12,126 nt of DNA from JAKAWQ01 sp035549615 (GTDB lineage Bacteria > Pseudomonadota > Alphaproteobacteria > Acetobacterales > Acetobacteraceae): the NCBI GenBank assembly GCA_035549615.1, contig DASZQO010000173.1, positions 1 through 12,126 of the forward strand, in the 5' to 3' direction. Of this stretch, positions 7,821 through 12,126 are shown piece after piece. The notes beneath the pieces are model-generated. The model saw only the letters and a program-made list of their open reading frames with translations. It searched no databases and had not been told where the DNA came from. The position numbers and the translations under genes were made by a program. Each line of letters starts with the position of its first letter. Positions within the stretch are counted from its first letter, which is position 1.

Positions 7821-7832
7821 GAGTTCTTTCGC

Positions 7833-8339
7833 ATGCAACGTCGCCGCCTGCTTGGAGCCTCCGCCGCCCTGCTGCTCGCCGTCCAACCTCTTGCCTGGGC
7901 GCAGGGGGCTGGAGAGCCCACCCATGCGCAGAAGGTGCTGCCGAAGGAGAAGCTCGTGATCCTCACCAAGGGCGCCGGGGGAGGCGAGACGCGCCATGTG
8001 TTTGATGTGGAGATCGCGCGGACCGAAGGAGAGCAGACGGTCGGGCTGATGTTCCGCAAGAGCGTGGCCCCGGATGGTGGCATGCTGTTTCTCTGGGGCC
8101 GCCCGATCCAGTCGCAGATGTGGATGGAAAACACGCTTGTCCCGCTTGACATGGTGTTCATCGCCGCCGACGGGACGATCGACAGCATTGCGGAGAACAC
8201 GGTGCCGCGAAGCCTTGCCGTGATTTCAAGCCATGGGCCGGTTGTGGCGACGCTTGAGCTTCAGGGGGGCATCACCGCCAAGCTCGGCATCCTGGTCGGC
8301 GATCGGGTGCTTTGTCAGGCTCTGGGAACGACACCCTAG
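7833..8339 (+). CDS. Secreted DUF192 (UPF0127) family protein
   Basis: A 168-residue protein. The N-terminus QRRRLLGASAALLLAV followed by AWA (21-23) is a signal peptide with cleavage expected before Q24; the RRRLLG start is somewhat Tat-like but Sec export is as likely. The mature part matches DUF192: FDVEIARTEGEQTVGLMFRK (57-76), the GGMLFLW strand (82-88), MWMENTLVPLDMVFI (96-110) and the C-terminal LELQGG (140-145) before AKLGI. The function of DUF192 is not established; members are small periplasmic or membrane-associated beta-barrel proteins. Ribosome site AAGGGAG lies about nine bases before the ATG. The gene stands 60 bases after prpB and 139 bases before lpxA. Confidence 0.88.
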   Translation: MQRRRLLGASAALLLAVQPLAWAQGAGEPTHAQKVLPKEKLVILTKGAGGGETRHVFDVEIARTEGEQTVGLMFRKSVAPDGGMLFLWGRPIQSQMWMENTLVPLDMVFIAADGTIDSIAENTVPRSLAVISSHGPVVATLELQGGITAKLGILVGDRVLCQALGTTP

Positions 8340-8478
8340 CCGGCAAGGAATGGCGAGAGGTGCAACATCGGGCAACAATCATTGACTTGGGAGAAACGCC
8401 ATTGCCCAGCATCGTCGCCGAACTTTCGCCTTTGTCTCCCTGCACCCCTTCCCGGAACCCGCGAAAGTCTCATGCCTG

Positions 8479-9366
8479 ATGGATCGCTTGCCTGACGCGC
8501 CCGAAATGCTTGAGCCGAATGTCGAACCGTTGAGGTCGGCGAAGCGGCGGCAGGCCGATATTCACCCCACCGCGCTCATCGCCCCGCAGGCGGTGATCGA
8601 GCCAGGGGCTTCGATCGGGCCGTTCTGCCAGATCGGTCCGAACGTCGTGATCGGGCGGGGCGCAAGGCTGCATGGCCATGTGGTGGTGGACGGCCATACG
8701 AGGATCGGCGCGGAGGCGGAGCTGTTTCCCTTCTGCACGGTCGGCCTCGCGCCGCAGGATCTCAAATATCGCGGCGAGCCGACGGAGTGCGAAATCGGGC
8801 CGCGCACCCATGTGCGTGAACATTGCACGATCCATCGCGGGACGGTGACCGGCGTCGGTGTCACCAGAATCGGAGCGGATTGCCTGGTGATGGCCGTCGT
8901 GCACGTGGCGCATGATTGCCAGATCGGCAGCAATGTCATTATCGCCAACAATGTCGTCATGGGTGGGCATGTGCAGATCGCCGATCAGGCCGTGATCGGC
9001 GGGGCGGCCGCCCTGCACCAGTATGTGCGCATCGGGCGCGGAGCGATCGTCGGGGGGGTGACGGGGGTCGGTGGCGATGTGATTCCTTTCGGCGCCGTCA
9101 TCGGCAATCGCGGGCGGCTGGTGGGGCTGAATGTCGTCGGGCTGAGGCGGCGCGGGTTCGATGGCGCCGCGGTCCATAAATTGAGAGCCGTGTTCCGTTC
9201 TCTTTTCCGTGATGAGGGAAGATTTGCCGATCGTCTTGCCGAGACCCGGCTCCGCTACGGGGAGGATCCGCTGGTACGGGAGATCTTGGAATTCATCGAC
9301 GCGCCGAGCCACCGTGGCCTTATTCGCGCAACCCCGCGCTGGGACGGCGAGGAAGCCACCGGCTGA
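8479..9366 (+). CDS. lpxA: Acyl-ACP--UDP-N-acetylglucosamine O-acyltransferase (LpxA)
   Basis: LpxA transfers 3-hydroxyacyl from ACP to UDP-GlcNAc, the first step of lipid A synthesis, in the cytoplasm as a left-handed beta-helix trimer. From residue 27 on, hexapeptide repeats are clear (IHPTALI, IGPFCQIGPNVVIG and later turns). The catalytic region VVHVAHDCQIG holds H145 (equivalent to E. coli H125) and H142 (H122); ALHQY holds H180 (H160). A glycine matching the E. coli acyl-chain ruler residue G173 is kept at G193. The C-terminal helical part has GLNVVGLRRRGF (216-227). Length is 295, longer than the usual about 262, through about 20 extra N-terminal and some C-terminal residues; the N-terminus is uncertain (ATG at 8479 or 8506). 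The usual partners lpxD, fabZ and lpxB are not beside it. Confidence 0.93.
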   Translation: MDRLPDAPEMLEPNVEPLRSAKRRQADIHPTALIAPQAVIEPGASIGPFCQIGPNVVIGRGARLHGHVVVDGHTRIGAEAELFPFCTVGLAPQDLKYRGEPTECEIGPRTHVREHCTIHRGTVTGVGVTRIGADCLVMAVVHVAHDCQIGSNVIIANNVVMGGHVQIADQAVIGGAAALHQYVRIGRGAIVGGVTGVGGDVIPFGAVIGNRGRLVGLNVVGLRRRGFDGAAVHKLRAVFRSLFRDEGRFADRLAETRLRYGEDPLVREILEFIDAPSHRGLIRATPRWDGEEATG

Positions 9367-9379
9367 AGCTCGGAGCGGC

Positions 9380-9670
9380 TCAATTCACCGAAGGGATAGC
9401 GGGCAGGATCGGGTTCACCGGCGTGAAATGGCGCGGTGCCGGGATATCCTTTTGGGCATCCCGTCGAGCCCTCCCCTGGACCAGTTCCTGCTCGCAGACC
9501 CTGATCGCCATCCAGAGTGCTGCGACGGTGCTGGCGAAACCGACCGAGGCCGCCTCCTCGGCCAGCATCCGGAGACATTGCGCGATGCCGTCGGCATTGG
9601 CCGCACAGGGCGCGGATGCTTCCGGCGCGCGGAGCGCTCGAACACGACGGGCGGCCCGAGATTTTCCCAC
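9380..9670 (-). CDS. Small protein of unknown function, convergent with lpxA
   Basis: I do not recognise this family. The minus-strand frame has a coherent helical core, GIAQCLRMLAEEAASVGF followed by ASTVAALWMAIRVCEQEL, flanked by an Arg/Ala-rich N-terminus and a Pro-rich C-terminal tail (FTPVNPILPAIPSVN). This pattern is more protein-like than the plus-strand frame in the same place. I prefer a GTG at 9670 (96 residues) with AGAGG ten bases upstream; the open frame extends to an ATG at 9739 through AT-rich DNA. It ends 13 bases from the lpxA stop, so the two genes converge. It has no signal peptide or membrane segment that I can see. Whether it is related to envelope synthesis is unknown. 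Confidence 0.5.
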   Translation of the reverse strand: MGKSRAARRVRALRAPEASAPCAANADGIAQCLRMLAEEAASVGFASTVAALWMAIRVCEQELVQGRARRDAQKDIPAPRHFTPVNPILPAIPSVN

Positions 9671-9746
9671 GTGCAAAGATCCTCTGAAAATCTTTTGGAA
9701 ATTTTTAAATCTATGCCGCAAGAGACGTGATTCCGGCAATTAAAAA

Positions 9747-9761
9747 TACGTTCAGAACGTA
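9747..9761. promoter_or_regulatory. 15-bp perfect palindrome in AT-rich divergent region, candidate operator
   Basis: TACGTTC-A-GAACGTA is a perfect inverted repeat centred on 9754. It lies between the divergent small gene (start 9670) and the LpxI-GloA gene (start 9880), in the most AT-rich stretch of the window. A further GAAC occurs at 9767-9770, eight bases after the palindrome's GAAC, close to but not matching the alphaproteobacterial LexA spacing (GTTC-N7-GTTC). A regulator-binding site is inference. Confidence 0.45.
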
Positions 9762-9879
9762 AATCAGAACGGGCGATGTACGATCTGGAAACACCCGATG
9801 CGTTTCAGTGGCCGGGAATGTTGCCGCGGCCCGTTACAGCCCGCAAGGGAAGCAGGCACGACCTCTGCGGGCGCCGGTG

Positions 9880-11154
9880 ATGGGTGGGCAGAGAGAGAGC
9901 CTTGGCATCCTGGCTGGCGGCGGGGTCCTGCCGGGGCGGGTTGCCGCCGCAGCGCAGGCCGCCGGGCGCCTCGTTTTCATGATCGGGCTCGAAGGGTTTG
10001 CCGAGCCTGCGGTGCTAGCCCCCTATCCGCATGAATTCGCCCGGCTCGGCGCGGCCGGACGGATCCGCGATCTTCTTCGCGCGCATGCCTGCCGGGAGCT
10101 CGTGCTGGTAGGTTCGGTGCGAAGGCCTTCCTTCGTCGATCTTCGGCCGGATGCCTTGGCCCTCCGCCTGCTGGGCCGGGTTGGCCGCGCGGCCTTTGCC
10201 GGCGATGATGGCTTGCTGGCGGCGATCGTGCGGGTGCTGGGAGAGGAAGGGTTCGCGGTTCTCGGCGTAGAGACGATCCTGCGCGAGGCCGTGGGGCCGG
10301 CCGGCCTGTTGACCCGGGTGGCGCCCAACGCTGCGGCGATGGCCGATATCGAGCGTGGCATTGCGGTGGCGCGTGCCTTGGGCAGCGTGGATGTGGGCCA
10401 GGGCTGCGTGGTGCAGCAGGGGATCGTGCTGGCGGTGGAGGCGGCGGAGGGCACGGATGCCATGCTGGCGCGGGCGGGCGGGCTGGCGCGCCCGGGACCG
10501 GGAGGGGTGCTGGTGAAGCTGGTCAAGCCCGGGCAGGAGCGGCGGACCGATCTACCGACGCTGGGGCCCGAGACGATGCGGCTGGCCGCCTCCGCCGGGC
10601 TGCTCGGAATCGCCTTCGAGGCGGGCGGCACGCTGATCGTGGATCGCCCGGCATGCATCGCCGCCGCCGATGCCAAGGGCCTGTTCCTTCTTGGGCTCGA
10701 TCCCGCTAGCTTCGGCGTGCCCGTGCCTGGGCGATCGTGCGAGGGGAAAGAGATGAGCGCAGACGGACGGCGGCTGCTGCATACGATGCTTCGTGTCAAA
10801 GATCTTGAGGCGAGCGTGAATTTCTACACCAAGCTGCTCGGCATGAAGGAGTTGCGTCGCAATGAAGTGCCCGGGGGCAAATATACGCTGGCCTTCGTGG
10901 GCTATGGTGACGAGGCGAGCACGACCGTCCTGGAGCTGACCTATAACTGGGGCCAGGATGACGGCTACGAACTCGGCACTGGGTTCGGGCATCTCGCCAT
11001 CGGCGTTCCCGATGTTGCAGCGACCTGCGAGGCGCTGCGGGCGGCGGGCGCGAAGATCACGCGCGAGCCGGGTCCGGTGAAGTTCGGCACGACTGTGATC
11101 GCCTTTGTCGAAGACCCAGACGGCTACAAGATCGAACTCGTGCAGCGGGCGTGA
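9880..11154 (+). CDS. lpxI: LpxI (UDP-2,3-diacylglucosamine pyrophosphatase) fused to glyoxalase I
   Basis: One open frame of 424 residues joins two enzymes. Residues 1-275 are LpxI (DUF1009), which hydrolyses UDP-2,3-diacylglucosamine to lipid X and UMP: LGILAGGGVLPG (8-19), FAGDDGLLAAIVRVLGEEGF (106-125), GQGCVVQQGIVLAVE (173-187) and KPGQERRTDLPTLGPET (216-232), whose D224 matches the Asp reported essential in the Caulobacter enzyme. A 16-residue linker follows, then residues 292-424 form a full-length GloA, lactoylglutathione lyase, with all four metal ligands (H, E, H, E at domain residues 10, 61, 80, 128). I chose the ATG at 9880 because LpxI proteins begin just before the LGILAGGG motif; a GTG at 9808 is also open. 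An internal ATG at 10753 has its own ribosome site, so GloA may also be made alone. No stop separates the domains. Confidence 0.85.
   Translation: MGGQRESLGILAGGGVLPGRVAAAAQAAGRLVFMIGLEGFAEPAVLAPYPHEFARLGAAGRIRDLLRAHACRELVLVGSVRRPSFVDLRPDALALRLLGRVGRAAFAGDDGLLAAIVRVLGEEGFAVLGVETILREAVGPAGLLTRVAPNAAAMADIERGIAVARALGSVDVGQGCVVQQGIVLAVEAAEGTDAMLARAGGLARPGPGGVLVKLVKPGQERRTDLPTLGPETMRLAASAGLLGIAFEAGGTLIVDRPACIAAADAKGLFLLGLDPASFGVPVPGRSCEGKEMSADGRRLLHTMLRVKDLEASVNFYTKLLGMKELRRNEVPGGKYTLAFVGYGDEASTTVLELTYNWGQDDGYELGTGFGHLAIGVPDVAATCEALRAAGAKITREPGPVKFGTTVIAFVEDPDGYKIELVQRA
10741..10755 (+). promoter_or_regulatory. gloA: Internal ribosome site and start codon for the GloA domain
   Basis: GAGGGG (10741-10746) lies six bases before an ATG (10753-10755) that begins the GloA domain in frame with LpxI. 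The ATG continues as ATGA, the overlap form seen at other gene junctions here, with the TGA in the next frame. This suggests two genes that were once separate. Expression of a free 133-residue GloA is inferred. Confidence 0.55.
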
Positions 11155-11205
11155 AAGGGAAACCAAGCGTCGTGCGCCGAGGATCTACCGGAATGGGGCG
11201 TTGCG

Positions 11206-11234
11206 TTGACCGGCTTGGCGCGAGTCCTTAGTCT
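11206..11234 (+). promoter_or_regulatory. Candidate sigma-70-type promoter upstream of tRNA-Ser
   Basis: TTGACC (11206-11211) and TAGTCT (11229-11234) are separated by 17 bases. The -35 fits well, the -10 matches consensus at the key first, second and last bases only. Transcription would begin near 11241, at the left arm of the hairpin that follows, and run 120 bases to the tRNA. Confidence 0.4.
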
Positions 11235-11236
11235 TT

Positions 11237-11278
11237 GGGAGCGAAAGTTCGTGGCAAGAGCGGGATGCGTTCGCTCCC
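11237..11278. repeat. Inverted repeat with 9-bp perfect arms
   Basis: GGGAGCGAA (11237-11245) and TTCGCTCCC (11270-11278) pair perfectly around a 24-base loop. It lies between gloA and tRNA-Ser, 18 bases before the repeated element at 11297. No T-run follows. It could end lpxI-gloA transcription weakly or fold the 5' end of a tRNA leader. Confidence 0.6.
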
Positions 11279-11296
11279 GTATTTCCATTCTCGCCG

Positions 11297-11348
11297 TTTG
11301 TTTTCTAGCGTGATTGAGGCCTTTGGTGATTTCACCTCCGGCGATCAC
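11297..11348 (+). repeat. Dispersed intergenic element, copy 2
   Basis: The core 11297-11322 matches 5321-5346 with two differences. Here the element is longer: after GTGATTGAGG comes an inner palindrome GGTGA-TT-TCACC (11325-11336), then CCTCCGGCGATCAC, so the ends GTGAT and ATCAC are inverted repeats. Copy 1 appears to lack the inner palindrome but keeps ACCTCCG and TCAC. It ends 12 bases before the tRNA. Confidence 0.55.
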
Positions 11349-11359
11349 GCTCTCGGATC

Positions 11360-11452
11360 GGAGGGGTGGCCGAGCGGCTGAAGGCGGCGGTTTGCTAAAC
11401 CGTTATACATCGTAAAGATGTATCGGGGGTTCGAATCCCCCTCCCTCCGCCA
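11360..11452 (+). tRNA. serT-like tRNA-Ser(GCU): tRNA-Ser(GCU)
   Basis: A 93-base class II tRNA with encoded CCA. The acceptor 5' strand GGAGGGG (11360-11366) pairs with the strand ending at 11448, the discriminator is G (11449) as in serine tRNAs, and CCA is 11450-11452. The anticodon GCT is at 11394-11396 in a TTGCTAA loop between CGGT and ACCG. The long variable arm TACATC-GTAAA-GATGTA marks it as serine. The T arm is GGGGG-TTCGAAT-CCCCC (11425-11441). It reads AGC/AGU codons. Confidence 0.96.
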
Positions 11453-11623
11453 TTTCACTCCCTGAGTGGGCACTGAGTTTACGCCACTTCCCGCCGCGAG
11501 CGTCTGGAGCAGCCGGAACACCGAGGCTCGCGCGCGGTCGGAATATGCCGTCAGTATCGCGCGAAGCAACAACAAGCTGAACATCCCAATTCTAGCCGCT
11601 CGTACGCTGGACACCATTGCTCG
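11453..11623. other. Intergenic stretch after tRNA-Ser, no gene supported
   Basis: A small hairpin CACTC-CCT-GAGTG (11456-11468) directly follows the tRNA and may help end transcription, though no strong T-run follows. The rest shows no convincing coding frame. A minus-strand frame across it and the tRNA encodes the well-known false GDSNPR-type translation of tRNA-Ser and is not a gene. Confidence 0.5.
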
Positions 11624-11978
11624 TCAGGCCACCGGCTTCGTCTTCGGCGAGACGGCCAGCCCAAGGAACACCAGCATGGCCCGATTGAGCCGCAGGATAT
11701 CCTCGTCGTCCAACCTGCCGACGCGTGCGCGAACCTTGGTCTTGGAGGCGGTGGTGAGTTTATCCACCATCAGGCGGCAGGCCACGCGCAAGCCGTTGCG
11801 CTCGTTCGGCTCGACGGGCAAGCGGAACAGGGGGGGCTTCGGTCTCGTCAGAGGTGAAGGCGCAGATCGTGATCGAGTCGGTTGCGTCGAAGCTATCATC
11901 TTGAATGACGACGACAGGGCGTGGCTTGCCGGCGTAGTCCTTGCCGCAGGCGATGGTCCAGATATCGCCACGCTTCAT
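11624..11978 (-). pseudogene. MazF/PemK-family toxin, frameshifted
   Basis: The first part, from the ATG at 11978, reads MKRGDIWTIACGKDYAGKPR and on through PVVVIQDDSFDATDSITICAFTSDE in pieces typical of MazF/PemK endoribonuclease toxins (N-terminal RGDIW, then PRPVVVIQ). At a run of seven C on the minus strand (11830-11836) the frame is lost and the product would stop after 72 residues. The remaining half, PLFRLPVEPNERNGL then ACRLMVDKLTT and IGRLDDED-like VGRLDDEDILRLNRAM, continues in the neighbouring frame to a stop at 11624. With six C instead of seven the frame would be whole, giving a normal-length 117-residue toxin with the expected EAPLFRL junction. It is therefore a recent break, a phase-variable tract or a sequence error. 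The start overlaps the antitoxin stop as ATGA. Confidence 0.82.
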
Positions 11979-12126
11979 TCATCGCCCCAATCCGATACCG
12001 CGTCGATGAACGCCTGATCCTCATGGGCATGCGCGCTCGTGGCCACGGCCAATGACTGGCGATGCGCCTCAGACCGGAAGGATGGCGCGCGTACGTCCGG
12101 CACCCAAATCTGGATCGGACGGAGAC
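11975..12126 (-). CDS. MazE-like antitoxin (DUF3018 type), 5' end outside window
   Basis: The last 49 residues are in the window: LRPIQIWVPDVRAPSF, then RSEAHRQSLATATSAHAHED and QAFIDAVSDWGDE. The LRPIQIWVPD strand followed by an EAHRQS helix and an acidic FIDAVSDW tail is typical of the DUF3018 MazE-like antitoxins paired with PemK/MazF toxins. It should bind and neutralise the toxin and repress the pair's promoter, which lies beyond the right edge. Its TGA overlaps the toxin ATG as ATGA. This partial gene reaches the window edge, so its start cannot be seen. The antitoxin frame appears intact. Confidence 0.8.
   Translation of the reverse strand, partial: LRPIQIWVPDVRAPSFRSEAHRQSLAVATSAHAHEDQAFIDAVSDWGDE

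Noticed and set aside
8382..8404. TTGACT as a -35 of an lpxA promoter
   Set aside because: No acceptable -10 hexamer at 16-18 bases downstream.
9423..9743. Plus-strand frame between lpxA and lpxI
   Set aside because: Less protein-like than the opposing minus-strand frame and lacks a convincing ribosome site.
9755..9770. LexA (SOS) box
   Set aside because: GAAC pairs are 8 bases apart, while the alphaproteobacterial LexA site needs 7; no SOS gene is adjacent.
11345..11617. Minus-strand frame with a GDSNPR...ANRRLQPLGH stretch
   Set aside because: This is the familiar false translation of the antisense strand of tRNA-Ser; the frame covers the tRNA and has no independent coding signs.
11466..12017. 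183-residue plus-strand frame
   Set aside because: Antisense to the MazF toxin, whose two halves are clearly recognisable on the minus strand.
1..12126. CRISPR array, insertion sequence or prophage
   Set aside because: No regularly spaced direct repeats, transposase, terminal inverted repeats or phage genes were found on either strand.

Overview
The window is GC-rich and densely coded. It looks like an alphaproteobacterial chromosome, most likely from the Rhodospirillales/Acetobacteraceae side. This rests on LpxI rather than LpxH in lipid A synthesis, a Cox-type molybdenum-enzyme maturation cluster, and a DUF3018/MazE-like plus MazF toxin-antitoxin pair. The organism assignment is inference; no 16S or other taxonomic marker is present.

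Layout. (1) Positions 1-5197, minus strand: a six-gene operon read leftward, coxG > coxD (MoxR AAA ATPase) > coxE (VWA protein) > XdhC N-domain protein > XdhC C-domain protein > a molybdopterin-binding/MobA-like nucleotidyltransferase fusion that runs off the left edge. Four of the five junctions are 4-base ATGA/GTGA overlaps and the fifth is a 2-base gap. Together the set makes and inserts (probably sulfurated, cytidylylated) molybdenum cofactor for a CO dehydrogenase/xanthine dehydrogenase-family hydroxylase. The structural subunits are not in the window. (2) Positions 5198-5426: a divergent intergenic region with an inverted repeat and a sequence element that recurs near 11300. (3) Positions 5427-8339, plus strand: an NhaD/ArsB-type ion antiporter, a methylisocitrate lyase-family (PrpB) enzyme and a secreted DUF192 protein. 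(4) Positions 8479-11154: lpxA, a small convergent unknown gene, an AT-rich intergenic stretch with a 15-bp palindrome, and an open reading frame that joins LpxI to a complete glyoxalase I (GloA) with no stop between them. lpxA and lpxI both serve lipid A synthesis but are separated here from the usual bamA-lpxD-fabZ-lpxA-lpxI-lpxB cluster. (5) Positions 11155-11452: a possible promoter, a hairpin, the second copy of the repeated element, then tRNA-Ser(GCU). (6) Positions 11624-12126, minus strand: a MazE-like antitoxin (5' end cut by the window) overlapping a MazF/PemK toxin that is frameshifted at a seven-C run.

Most of the window is ordinary metabolism. The points that merit a second look are the LpxI-GloA fusion, the repeated intergenic element (24 of 26 core bases identical) carrying a hairpin before each copy, the palindrome upstream of the fusion, the broken toxin beside a tRNA, and an unrecognised 96-residue protein in the lpx region. 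I found no clear sign of a wholly new multi-gene system.
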